This document shows positions 1 to 8,227 of a DNA stretch of 64,000 nt, one piece after another; the stretch's first letter is position 1, and every line of letters starts with the position of its first letter. The notes under the pieces were generated by a model. That model was not told where the DNA came from. It saw nothing but the letters and a program-made list of their open reading frames with translations, and searched no databases. Both the position numbers and the translations under genes were made by a program. The stretch spans positions 176,382 through 240,381 of the forward strand of contig NZ_WXVV01000009.1 of NCBI RefSeq assembly GCF_013433315.1, read 5' to 3'. The stretch is from Pseudomonas crudilactis (GTDB lineage Bacteria; Pseudomonadota; Gammaproteobacteria; Pseudomonadales; Pseudomonadaceae).

Positions 1-744
1 GAACAAGCCGATCCGCCAGATCACCGAGTTGGTGGCCTTGGAGATTTGCTTGCCCGGGTTCTTCGATTCCGCGGCCGCGATGGTCACGATTTCGGTACCC
101 ATGAAGGAGAACATGGTAGTCAGGATTGCACCCAGTACCGCGCCCATGCCGTTTGGCAGGAAACCGCCGCTGTCGAACAGGTGCGACACACCGCTGACCT
201 GGCTGTTCGGCAGGTAGCCGAAGATCGCCGCCAGACCGAGGATGATGAAGCCGATGATCGCCAGCACTTTGATCAGGGCAAACCAGAATTCGAACTCGCC
301 GTAATTCTTTACGCTGAACAGGTTGGTGACAGTCAACAACAGGGTGATGACCAGCGCGAACGCCCAGATGCCGACATCAGGGAACCATGCGTGCAGGATG
401 GTTGCGGCGGCGTTGGCTTCCAGTGGAATCACCAGGACCCAGAACCACCAGTACAGCCAACCGATGGTGAAACCGGCCCAGTGCCCAATGGCCCGGTCGG
501 CGTAAGTCGAGAACGAACCGGTGTCCGGCGAGGCAACAGCCATTTCGCCGAGCATGCGCATCACCAACACCACCAGGGTACCGGCGGCGGCATAAGCCAG
601 CAGCACGGCAGGGCCGGCGGCAGCGATGGCGTGGCCGGAGCCAACGAACAGACCGGCGCCGATTACACCGGCGATCGACAACATGGTCACATGACGCGGT
701 TTGAGCCCCTGTTCGAGGCCATTGGAGCTTGGGGTACTGCTCAT
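1..744 (-). CDS. gabP: GABA permease, 5' part only (runs off the left edge)
   Basis: The complement from the ATG at 742-744 reads without a stop to base 1, giving the first 248 residues. It starts MSSTPSSNGLEQGLKPRHVT and continues into the amino-acid permease signature SIAGVIGAGLFVGSGHAIAA. This is the APC (amino acid-polyamine-organocation) superfamily, inner-membrane proton symporters. Several hydrophobic membrane segments are visible, and the sequence matches my recollection of Pseudomonas GabP, which imports 4-aminobutyrate. The start is supported by a purine-rich AAGGTAG about 5 bases upstream. The C-terminal half lies outside the window. A related permease (proline or aromatic amino acids) cannot be excluded, but the N-terminus looks most like GabP. 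Confidence 0.85.
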   Translation of the reverse strand, partial: MSSTPSSNGLEQGLKPRHVTMLSIAGVIGAGLFVGSGHAIAAAGPAVLLAYAAAGTLVVLVMRMLGEMAVASPDTGSFSTYADRAIGHWAGFTIGWLYWWFWVLVIPLEANAAATILHAWFPDVGIWAFALVITLLLTVTNLFSVKNYGEFEFWFALIKVLAIIGFIILGLAAIFGYLPNSQVSGVSHLFDSGGFLPNGMGAVLGAILTTMFSFMGTEIVTIAAAESKNPGKQISKATNSVIWRIGLF

Positions 745-1298
745 CGAAACTACCTTTGCGAGGAAAGCGATTCAGTCCGTCCTGTCTGGCGTGTTCTTTC
801 TCGTAAAAAGAAACCAACAGGGCGTTCCGGATTCTGCACGCAATAAATGCGCCAAAATGTTTCAAAGTCTTCTGGCTCGGGGCTTTGCGCGCGACCGGAC
901 AGTCATCGCAAGTCCTTGAGATTAATGGCGATTCGCCAGAGCGTTACCCTGCGACTCACTTTCAGGACGAATTCGCGCACCAGAAACACACTGAAAAAGT
1001 GTGGGATGCACAATAAAAGGGCGAATCAGGAACGTTCGGCCGGATAGCGCTTCCAACACCCCGCCAAAGCTGGCAACATCGCGCCTTTTTTTACGCGACA
1101 CCCACGGGTTTGCACGATCAAACACCCGTTCGGTTGTTGATGGGGCGACAGTCTGCTGCGCCGATGCGACAACCTGCCACATGCCACCCGTTAACCGCTC
1201 GCAGCGCTGTTGGCTGCCATTGAAACGCTATGCTAGCTTGGCCGCCTCGCCAGGAAGGCCATCCAACAGCAGGAGCGCAACATATATGAGGAACGCAC
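745..1298. other. 554-bp intergenic region between divergent transporter genes
   Basis: This stretch separates the leftward permease gene from the rightward ABC operon, so it should hold promoters for both. I see no convincing long ORF, no RNA gene and no repeat. A TATGCTA at about 1229-1235 could be a -10 element for the ABC operon, but no well-spaced -35 accompanies it. A GAGGAA ribosome-binding site precedes the ATG at 1299. Confidence 0.5.
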
Positions 1299-2072
1299 AT
1301 GGCTGAGGCCACGCCCGCGCTTGAAATCCGCAACTTGCACAAACGCTACGGACAGCTTGAGGTGCTCAAAGGCATCTCGCTGACCGCCCGCGACGGCGAT
1401 GTGATCTCGATCCTCGGTTCCTCCGGTTCCGGCAAGTCCACGTTCCTGCGTTGCATCAACCTGCTGGAAAACCCGCACCAGGGCCAGATTCTGGTGGCCG
1501 GTGAAGAACTCAAGCTCAAGGCCGCCAAAAATGGCGAACTGGTTGCCGCCGACGGCAAACAGATCAACCGCCTGCGCTCCGAGATTGGTTTTGTGTTTCA
1601 AAACTTTAATCTGTGGCCGCACATGAGCATCCTCGACAACATCATCGAGGCGCCGCGTCGCGTGCTCGGCCAGAGCAAAGCGGAGGCGATCGAAGTCGCC
1701 GAAGCGCTGCTGGCCAAGGTCGGCATCGCCGACAAGCGCCACGCCTATCCGGCGCAATTGTCCGGTGGTCAGCAACAGCGCGCAGCAATCGCCCGCACGC
1801 TGGCGATGCAACCGAAGGTTATCCTGTTCGACGAGCCCACCTCGGCGCTTGACCCGGAAATGGTTCAGGAAGTACTTAGTGTCATCCGCGCACTGGCCGA
1901 AGAAGGCCGTACCATGCTGCTTGTGACCCACGAAATGGGTTTCGCCCGTCAGGTCTCTAGCGAAGTGGTGTTCCTTCATCAGGGCCTTATAGAAGAGCAA
2001 GGATCGCCTCAGCAGGTGTTCGAAAACCCGCTTTCGGCGCGCTGCAAACAATTCATGTCCAGCAACCGCTAA
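1299..2072 (+). CDS. Polar/basic amino-acid ABC transporter, ATP-binding subunit (HisP/ArtP type)
   Basis: A 257-residue cytoplasmic ATPase that powers the importer encoded by the next three genes. The Walker A loop GSSGSGKS is at residues 40-47, the Q-loop glutamine near 101, the ABC signature LSGGQQQ at 154-160, Walker B VILFDEP at 174-180, and the switch histidine at 211 (LLVTHEMG). The length and the insert after Walker A (KAAKNGELVAADGKQINRL) fit the histidine/lysine/arginine/ornithine branch of the PAAT family. It is first in the operon, and the binding protein starts 13 bases after its stop. The exact substrate cannot be read from the sequence; basic amino acids are the most likely. 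Confidence 0.92.
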   Translation: MAEATPALEIRNLHKRYGQLEVLKGISLTARDGDVISILGSSGSGKSTFLRCINLLENPHQGQILVAGEELKLKAAKNGELVAADGKQINRLRSEIGFVFQNFNLWPHMSILDNIIEAPRRVLGQSKAEAIEVAEALLAKVGIADKRHAYPAQLSGGQQQRAAIARTLAMQPKVILFDEPTSALDPEMVQEVLSVIRALAEEGRTMLLVTHEMGFARQVSSEVVFLHQGLIEEQGSPQQVFENPLSARCKQFMSSNR

Positions 2073-2085
2073 CGGAGCAACATGC

Positions 2086-2835
2086 ATGCAGAATTTCAAG
2101 AAGGTCTTCCTGGCCGCAGCCGTCACCCTTGCGTTCAGCGCCGGTGCCATGGCTGAAACCCTGAAGATGGGCATCGAAGCGGCTTACCCGCCGTTCAACA
2201 ACAAAGACGCCAGCGGCAATGTGGTCGGCTTCGACAAAGACATCGGCGACGCTCTGTGCGCGAAGATGAAAGTCGAGTGCACCGTGGTCACTTCCGACTG
2301 GGACGGCATCATTCCGGCCCTGAACGCGAAGAAGTTCGACTTCCTGATCTCCTCGCTGTCGATCACCGAAGAGCGCAAGGGCGCGGTGGACTTCACCAAC
2401 CCGTACTACTCGAACAAGCTGCAGTTCATCGCACCGAAAAATGTCGACTTCAAAACCGACAAGGACTCGCTGAAAGGCAAGACCATCGGTACCCAGCGCG
2501 CGACCCTGGCCGGTACCTGGCTGGAAGACACCTACGCCGATGACATCAAGGTCAGCCTCTACGACACCCAGGAAAACGCTTACCTCGACCTGACGTCCGG
2601 TCGCGTCGACGCGATTCTCGCCGACAAGTACGCCAACTATGACTGGCTGAAAAGCGACGCGGGCAAGAACTACGAGTTCAAAGGCGACCCGGTCGTAGAA
2701 AGCGACAAGATTGGCATCGCGGTGCGTAAAGGCGATCCCCTGCGTGAGAAACTCAACGCCGCGCTGAAGGAAATCGTCGCCGACGGTACCTACAAGAAGA
2801 TCAACGACAAGTACTTCCCGTTCAGCATCTACTGA
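2086..2835 (+). CDS. Periplasmic amino-acid-binding protein of the ABC importer
   Basis: A 249-residue solute-binding protein of family 3 (PAAT type). Residues 1-23 form a signal peptide with KK near the N-terminus, a hydrophobic core and an AMA cleavage site before ETLKMG. The mature protein opens with the typical GIEAAYPPFN and GFDKDIGDALC segments, and SSLSITEERK and FTNPYYS follow, as in lysine/arginine/ornithine and histidine binding proteins. Two in-frame-independent ATGs lie close together (2082 and 2086); the GGAG at 2074-2077 is best spaced for 2086. It captures substrate in the periplasm and delivers it to the permeases encoded downstream. A strong hairpin follows the stop codon, which probably keeps this protein more abundant than the membrane subunits. 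Confidence 0.93.
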   Translation: MQNFKKVFLAAAVTLAFSAGAMAETLKMGIEAAYPPFNNKDASGNVVGFDKDIGDALCAKMKVECTVVTSDWDGIIPALNAKKFDFLISSLSITEERKGAVDFTNPYYSNKLQFIAPKNVDFKTDKDSLKGKTIGTQRATLAGTWLEDTYADDIKVSLYDTQENAYLDLTSGRVDAILADKYANYDWLKSDAGKNYEFKGDPVVESDKIGIAVRKGDPLREKLNAALKEIVADGTYKKINDKYFPFSIY

Positions 2836-2852
2836 TCCTGACCTGTGGGACT

Positions 2853-2874
2853 GGCGCCGTGATTGAACGGCGCC
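2853..2874 (+). promoter_or_regulatory. Intercistronic hairpin after the binding-protein gene
   Basis: GGCGCCGT (2853-2860) and ACGGCGCC (2867-2874) form a perfect 8-bp stem with a 6-base loop. It lies 17 bases after the binding-protein stop and 39 bases before the permease start. No U tract follows, so it looks like an mRNA-stabilising or attenuating hairpin rather than a full terminator. Confidence 0.6.
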
Positions 2875-2913
2875 GGCTCCCGACTTTGCCTGCCGCAATT
2901 TGAACAGAAACCC

Positions 2914-3606
2914 ATGATTATCGACCTCTACGGATTCGGCCCGGCCCTCGCTGCCGGCGCGCTGATGACCGTCCAACTGGCCCTCACCGCCCTGTGTCTG
3001 GGACTGGTGCTCGGCCTGCTCGGTGCCTTGGCCAAGACTTCCCCGTACAAGCCGCTGCAATGGCTTGGCGGCACTTATTCGACCCTCGTGCGTGGCGTCC
3101 CGGAATTGCTCTGGGTGCTGTTGATCTACTTCGGTACGGTCAACCTGATGCGCGCCCTCGGTGAGTTTTTCGGCAACCCCGACCTGCAACTCAACGCCTT
3201 CGCCGCCGGTGTGATCGCTCTGGGCCTGTGCTTCGGCGCCTACGCCACGGAAGTGTTCCGTGGTGCGATCCTCGCCATTCCCAAAGGCCACCGTGAGGCC
3301 GGCCAGGCCCTGGGCCTGTCGAAATGGCGGATCTTCACCCGGTTGATCATGCCGCAGATGTGGCGTATCGCCCTGCCCGGTCTGGGCAATCTGTTCATGA
3401 TCCTGATGAAAGACACCGCGCTGGTCTCGGTGATCGGTCTGGAAGAAATCATGCGTCACGCGCAAATCGGCGTGACCGTGTCGAAACAACCATTCACCTT
3501 CTATATGGTCGCCGCGATCATGTACCTGGGCCTGACCGTGCTGGCGATGACCGGCATGCACTTCCTGGAAAAACGCGCCGCTCGCGGCTTTGCGAGGAGC
3601 GCTTAA
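2914..3606 (+). CDS. Amino-acid ABC transporter permease (HisQ type)
   Basis: A 230-residue inner-membrane permease that begins MIIDLYGFGPALAAGALM. It has about five hydrophobic segments, and the cytoplasmic EAA loop (GHREAGQALGLSKWRIF) docks onto the ATPase. The frame stays open upstream to 2863, but the ATG at 2914 matches the usual N-terminus of this family and begins at the first membrane segment. The ribosome-binding site (ACAGAAA) is weak. The stop overlaps the next gene as TAATG, which suggests translational coupling. It pairs with the HisM-type permease as the transmembrane heterodimer. Confidence 0.92.
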   Translation: MIIDLYGFGPALAAGALMTVQLALTALCLGLVLGLLGALAKTSPYKPLQWLGGTYSTLVRGVPELLWVLLIYFGTVNLMRALGEFFGNPDLQLNAFAAGVIALGLCFGAYATEVFRGAILAIPKGHREAGQALGLSKWRIFTRLIMPQMWRIALPGLGNLFMILMKDTALVSVIGLEEIMRHAQIGVTVSKQPFTFYMVAAIMYLGLTVLAMTGMHFLEKRAARGFARSA

Positions 3607-4295
3607 TGAACTGGGAAGTCATCATCAAATGGCTGCCGAAACTGGCACAGGGCGCGACCCTGACCCTGGAACTGGTCGCCATCGCGGTAATCGCCGGTCT
3701 GCTGCTGGCGATTCCGCTGGGCATCGCCCGCTCTTCGAAGCTGTGGTACGTACGCTCGCTGCCTTACGCTTACATCTTCTTTTTCCGTGGCACGCCGTTG
3801 CTGGTTCAGCTGTTCCTGGTCTACTACGGCCTGGCGCAGTTCGACGCGGTGCGTGAAAGCGCGTTGTGGCCGTACCTGCGCGATCCGTTCTGGTGTGCCA
3901 CGGTGACCATGACACTGCACACGGCGGCGTACATCGCCGAGATCCTGCGCGGGGCGATTCAGGCGATTCCGCCGGGTGAGATCGAAGCGGCGCGGGCCTT
4001 GGGCATGTCCAAGCCGAAAGCGATGTTCTACATCATCCTCCCGCGTGCCGCGCGCATCGGCCTGCCGGCGTACAGCAACGAAGTGATCCTGATGCTCAAG
4101 GCCAGTGCGCTGGCCAGCACCGTGACTCTGCTGGAACTGACCGGCATGGCGCGTACGATCATTGCCCGCACCTACTTGCCGGTGGAGATCTTCTTCGCGG
4201 CGGGCGTGTTCTATCTGCTGATGGCTTACGTGCTGGTACGCGGCTTCAAGCTGCTGGAGCGCTGGCTGCGCGTCGATGCCTGCCAAGGGCGTTGA
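3606..4295 (+). CDS. Amino-acid ABC transporter permease (HisM type)
   Basis: A 229-residue second permease (MNWEVIIKWLPKLAQGATLT), with membrane segments and an EAA loop (GEIEAARALGMSKPKAMF). It starts inside the stop of the HisQ-like gene (TAATG), so the two are likely translationally coupled and made in equal amounts. With the ATPase, the binding protein and HisQ it completes a basic/polar amino-acid importer. Its last 20 bases overlap the start of the methyltransferase gene. Confidence 0.92.
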   Translation: MNWEVIIKWLPKLAQGATLTLELVAIAVIAGLLLAIPLGIARSSKLWYVRSLPYAYIFFFRGTPLLVQLFLVYYGLAQFDAVRESALWPYLRDPFWCATVTMTLHTAAYIAEILRGAIQAIPPGEIEAARALGMSKPKAMFYIILPRAARIGLPAYSNEVILMLKASALASTVTLLELTGMARTIIARTYLPVEIFFAAGVFYLLMAYVLVRGFKLLERWLRVDACQGR

Positions 4296-5511
4296 TTCTT
4301 CCTACGTGCTGACGGGCGAGGACTTACTCGCCCGCTTCACAGCGCTGGATGCTTTTTTGATTGAGCATCAGGCGCTGTGGAAACCTCGACCGTTCACTCA
4401 TCTACATCTTCCTTGGGAAGAATCCTACCCGGAGCTGGCCTCTTGGCTGCGTGGGCGCTCACTGGAAGACGCGGAAAGCGCTCACAACCAACCTGCTGAT
4501 CTTGCCGTTGCGCCGGAGCCGTTCGCTTCATTGGCGGCGATGTCGGCTGAGTTGAGCTCGATTGGCGAGTTGCCGGGACATGCGCTGGAGGCTGCGGGGC
4601 ATCGATTGAATGTCGATGTGCCGGGGCGTAAGTGGCAGCAGATCGAGGCGTTTGCCAGTTGTTTGTCCTTTGCCTCGCAGCCTACGCATTGGCTGGATTG
4701 GTGTTCGGGCAAGGGGCATTTGGGGCGACGCTTGTTGGCCGCGGGGCAGCAACTGACTTGCGTTGAATACGACCCTCTGTTGGTCGCCAGCGGTCAGGCC
4801 TTGAGTCAGCGTCATCACTTGCACGCTTTGCATGTGGAACAGGATGTCCTGGCGGCGGACGCCTCTGCTGTATTGAGCGCGAATCACACGCCCGTCGCCC
4901 TTCACGCCTGCGGTGACCTGCATGTGCGATTGATGCAACTGGCCAGTGCTGTGGGTTGCCAGCAAATGGCAATTGCGCCTTGCTGCTACAACCGCATCAG
5001 TCGCAGCGAATATCAGCCATTGTCCTCGGCTGGATCGAGAACGTTCCTACAGCTCTCGCTGGAAGATCTGGCGCTGCCGATGAGCGAAACCGTCACCGCC
5101 GGTGCACGAATCCGACGCCAGCGTGACACCTCGATGGCCCGTCGTTTGGCCTTTGACCTACTGCAACGGCAAGTGCGCGGCGTCGACGAATACTTGCCAA
5201 CACCCTCCCTGCCCAGCGCCTGGCTGGAAAAACCGTTCGCTGATTACTGTCGTGATCTGGCTGTGCTCAAAGAGTTATCCACAATCGGCTCGCCAGATTG
5301 GCCCGCACTCGAAGCGGCCGGTTGGCAGCGGTTGGCCGAAGTTCGCAATCTGGAATTACTTCGCGGATTGTTCCGACGGCCGCTCGAGCTTTGGCTGAAT
5401 CTGGATCGAGCGCTTTTCCTTGAAGAACAGGGCTACACCGTCCGCCTAGGCACCTTCTGCGACACCCCGCTGACTCCGCGTAATTTGCTGCTACTGGCCG
5501 AACGCGTTTAA
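4276..5511 (+). CDS. SAM-dependent methyltransferase of the GSTCD/RRNAD1 (Methyltransf_32) kind
   Basis: A 411-residue protein. The middle holds a SAM-binding motif I (LDWCSGKGHLGRRLL, about residues 138-152), an acidic strand end (CVEYDP), VALHACGDLH, and the segment IAPCCYNRI. The HACGD and APCCY pair is what I know from the METTL25/RRNAD1/GSTCD group of class I methyltransferases, whose substrates are mostly unknown. The gene starts 20 bases inside the HisM-type gene, so it is the last member of the transporter operon. Its link to amino-acid import is unexplained. The ATG at 4276 is the only start that gives a full-length N-terminus; I did not find a strong ribosome-binding site, which fits coupling to the upstream gene. 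Confidence 0.82.
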   Translation: MPAKGVDSSYVLTGEDLLARFTALDAFLIEHQALWKPRPFTHLHLPWEESYPELASWLRGRSLEDAESAHNQPADLAVAPEPFASLAAMSAELSSIGELPGHALEAAGHRLNVDVPGRKWQQIEAFASCLSFASQPTHWLDWCSGKGHLGRRLLAAGQQLTCVEYDPLLVASGQALSQRHHLHALHVEQDVLAADASAVLSANHTPVALHACGDLHVRLMQLASAVGCQQMAIAPCCYNRISRSEYQPLSSAGSRTFLQLSLEDLALPMSETVTAGARIRRQRDTSMARRLAFDLLQRQVRGVDEYLPTPSLPSAWLEKPFADYCRDLAVLKELSTIGSPDWPALEAAGWQRLAEVRNLELLRGLFRRPLELWLNLDRALFLEEQGYTVRLGTFCDTPLTPRNLLLLAERV

Positions 5512-5898
5512 AACATCACAGCCTGTGGATAACTCTGTTGATGGTTTTCGCATGGATCCAATATCTGCGCCTGTTTCGAGGCCTTAACAGCATTGGTCAT
5601 TTTTTGTTCACATGAATAAAAAACCTGTAAAACAGGGATTTGCGAACAAAATGAGAATGGGTTCACAAAACCCCGCCTGAGTCCGATTTCGTGCCTTTCA
5701 GTTGTGCATAAGCTGCCAATCAAAACGACATAACCGCCGAATAATGGGCCACCAAACGAATAATTGCGGCGCTCGAGAAAGCCGAAACTCAATGTGCGCT
5801 CTGCCAAACAGCCCTATCGTGCGTCAGGCGCAAAGCCTACGTTGCGCACTGCGCAGGGCTTAATTTGCCGCGATGCAAAAATAGTTCGAATTCAGGGG

Positions 5899-5926
5899 TT
5901 TACAGGATCTTCCCAATCGCTATAAT
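5899..5926 (+). promoter_or_regulatory. Sigma-70 promoter of tRNA-Thr
   Basis: TTTACA (5899-5904) and TATAAT (5921-5926) are separated by 16 bases and end 13 bases before the tRNA. The -10 is a perfect consensus. The rest of the 428-bp gap from 5512 shows no other feature I can support. Confidence 0.75.
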
Positions 5927-5939
5927 CGTCGCCCACAAC

Positions 5940-6001
<62 letters not shown>

Positions 6002-6015
<14 letters not shown>

Positions 6016-6061
6016 TACAAAACGAAGCCCCTGCAGAAATGCAGGGGCTTTGTTGTTTCTG
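6002..6061 (+). repeat. attL-like direct repeat (tRNA-Thr 3' end plus terminator)
   Basis: The 60 bases from within the tRNA T-arm/acceptor through the terminator recur at 12057-12117 with about four substitutions and one insertion. Both begin TGGTGCCG and share CCATACAAAACGAAGCC and the CTGCAGAAATGCAGGGGCTT hairpin. This is the classical footprint of integration into a tRNA 3' end. Confidence 0.8.
6025..6057 (+). terminator. Rho-independent terminator of tRNA-Thr
   Basis: The stem AAGCCCCTGCA / TGCAGGGGCTT (6025-6035 and 6040-6050) has a GAAA tetraloop and is followed by TGTTGTTT. Confidence 0.85.
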
Positions 6062-6252
6062 GGGTGTTTATATTCCTGGCAGTTTTACCCTCGGTGAAAA
6101 TAGCTTCTCCCCTCGCACTTCGCGCGATTAGCCACACTTCCTCTTACACACTTCGAAAGCGCGGACTTTGAACCAACGGTTCACATTTCCATCTTTATGC
6201 TAAATTATGAAATAGCAATAATTATGGTGTACACATAAAAAGGTGTAATCGT

Positions 6253-7410
6253 ATGAGCAGCATTTTTCAGCGCCCAGAACTGGCCGAGTCAATGGCTAAT
6301 CAGCTTCTCAATCCAGGTGTGCTCGACGAAGGTCTGCGCTCAGGTCTATTTCTATCTGGCCTGCGTCGCACAGGTAAAACGACTTTCCTGAGAAATGACC
6401 TTATCCCGGCCTTGGAAGAAGCAGGTGCTTTGGTCATCTACGTCGACTTATGGAGTGACACTCTGGCCAACCCGGCAACGCTTGTGCACAACGCCATCCG
6501 GGAAACCCTGAAAGATCTGCAAACGCCGGGCTCCTCTGCCTTGGAAACATTCAAGCGAGTCAGCAATGTTGAAATCGGCGCCGCTGGATTCAAGTTCGGC
6601 TTCAAACTCGACAGCATTGGCAACGTCGACGGTCCAACACTGGCGCAAGCACTCACCGAAGTCGTAGATCAAGCCAAGACTGATCTGGTGTTGATCATTG
6701 ACGAGGTGCAGCACGCCATTTCCTCAGACGACGGCAATCAGCTGCTCCTGGCACTCAAAGCCGCCCGCGATGCAATCAACCCTCGCCCGAAAACGCCGGG
6801 ATACTTTCTATTTATCGGAACAGGTTCGCACAGAGCACAAGTCAGCGAACTGACCGCCAAACGCAACCACGCCTTTTCCGGAGCCACGTCAGCAGCCTAT
6901 CCATTGCTGAAAGGCGATTACGTTGAATTCCTGCTCAACCGACTCGCAATGACAGTGAAGAAGGACAAGTTGCCGTCCCTCGAAGCCGCTGTCGAAGCGT
7001 TCAACACTTTGGGAAATCGCCCTGAAGAAATGTTGAAGGCCCTACGCCAACTCTTGCAGCAAGAGGGCGAGCCCGATGTTTTCCTACCCGTAATAGCCAG
7101 CACATTACGCTCGGCCGCGGCGAGCATCGAGCTGGAAAAAGTCGAGCAACTGGGTAGTCTGGCTCAAGCCGTTTTCAACAAGATCGCCTCTACAGAAGGC
7201 GATGCTCGCGGAATTTTCTCCACTGACGCAGCGGCTGAGTATTCAAAGTCAGTCGGGCGAGAGGTGCGGGTCGAAGAGATTCAACCGGTGGTAATTGCAC
7301 TGGTTGCCGAGAACATCATCATGCGACGCGGGCATGGGATCTACGCGATTACAGATCAGTTTGTTCAAGAGATCTGGTTGGAAGAGCGGGCTTTGATTGA
7401 GGGGAGTTAG
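6253..7410 (+). CDS. Lone P-loop (AAA-type) ATPase in the tRNA-Thr island
   Basis: A 385-residue protein. The Walker A loop GLRRTGKT is at residues 36-43 and Walker B LVLIIDEVQ near 145-153. A sensor-like FIGTGSHRA segment follows, and then a helical C-terminal part with a winged-helix look (EIQPVVIALVAENIIMRRGHG). This is the architecture of the broad AAA_16 / STAND-like 'ATP-binding protein' families found on mobile elements. The gene is the first cargo after attL, and its upstream region is AT-rich, unlike core genes. A near-palindrome around GTGTACAC (6222-6238) lies just before the start and may be an operator. No partner protease, nuclease or transposase gene is adjacent. Its function is unknown; a role in defence or element maintenance is possible but unproved. 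Confidence 0.8.
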   Translation: MSSIFQRPELAESMANQLLNPGVLDEGLRSGLFLSGLRRTGKTTFLRNDLIPALEEAGALVIYVDLWSDTLANPATLVHNAIRETLKDLQTPGSSALETFKRVSNVEIGAAGFKFGFKLDSIGNVDGPTLAQALTEVVDQAKTDLVLIIDEVQHAISSDDGNQLLLALKAARDAINPRPKTPGYFLFIGTGSHRAQVSELTAKRNHAFSGATSAAYPLLKGDYVEFLLNRLAMTVKKDKLPSLEAAVEAFNTLGNRPEEMLKALRQLLQQEGEPDVFLPVIASTLRSAAASIELEKVEQLGSLAQAVFNKIASTEGDARGIFSTDAAAEYSKSVGREVRVEEIQPVVIALVAENIIMRRGHGIYAITDQFVQEIWLEERALIEGS

Positions 7411-8227
7411 GCTGCAGGCTGATTTTGATTCAGTACGGCATTTCTGCCGTGCAGTTAACGCAATCATGTAAGTGAGCCAGTTCGGGGCGAACGTCACTCC
7501 TCCATCAAGATGACGAACTATCCACAGACATAGAAAAGATCGGGCAAAGCGCTGTCGTTGACAGCAACTCAGGTAGCCAGAACCTTTAAGGGTACGCCAC
7601 ACCGTGGTGGTTCTCCCAAAGTGCGATTAGCGTGCGGCGGATCGCACGGTCACAGCGATGTGATGGATGCCACTTTTACCAGTGTGCCCACTGCGTCAAC
7701 TCATCCCCTTTCATAGCTGCCCTGCAGCCAACCTATCCGCTTGGCCATTCCCGTGCGCCAACCTGCGCCCGTCTCTTTCTCCCGGAAAGAGACGGGCGCT
7801 CCTACCACTGCTGCAGCCCACCTCGTACAAGGCTTTGCGGCATTTCCCCTCGCGACAATCGGCGTGACAAACACCGAAGTCACCAGCAACAGCGATGCAG
7901 ATGATGGTGCCGCAGTCTACGGAATGGACTGCACCTGACTGACAGTCAGGCATGCCCCTGTCATCGCATCACAGCCTTCACCCGACTCAGGATCTCGCGG
8001 CATCGGTCTCGTCACCCAGTGCAGCCTCCACCCGCCCACTTCTTCAGAGGTGTTCAGGAGGCCAGATCATGAGATGCCCAAGATCCCGGTCGTGGAGAGC
8101 CGCCAGTCCCGCGTTTGTGGACAACCCTCACAGGTCGCAGGGGCCTTGATCCCTGATAACACTAAACATTCTTGGCGGGATGACGTGGGGAAAGTCTCAA
8201 AGGTTTGGCTTCGAGAGGAGTTTTATC
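7411..8227. other. Non-coding or decayed stretch between the ATPase and the integrase
   Basis: About 800 bases with no ORF I would support. It contains an inverted repeat GTGCGAT/ATCGCAC (7621-7627 and 7641-7647) and a perfect 15-bp hairpin at 7765-7799, described separately. The last part leads into the integrase, with a GAGAGGAG ribosome-binding site before 8228. Confidence 0.5.
7765..7799. repeat. Perfect 15-bp inverted repeat
   Basis: GCGCCCGTCTCTTTC (7765-7779) and its exact reverse complement (7785-7799) flank the 5-base loop TCCCG. No T tract follows on either strand, so it is not a typical terminator. Its place in the island upstream of the integrase is noted. Confidence 0.8.

Noticed and set aside
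2053..3561. A 502-codon minus-strand frame across the ABC importer genes
   Set aside because: It runs opposite three well-supported genes and their spacer, with low-complexity, His/Gln/Arg-rich composition typical of shadow frames.
5508..5807. A 99-codon minus-strand frame upstream of tRNA-Thr
   Set aside because: No ribosome-binding site, no recognisable domain, and it overlaps the methyltransferase stop; the composition does not look coding.
7632..8160. Several short frames in the gap before the integrase
   Set aside because: They overlap each other in different frames, lack ribosome-binding sites and look like decayed DNA.
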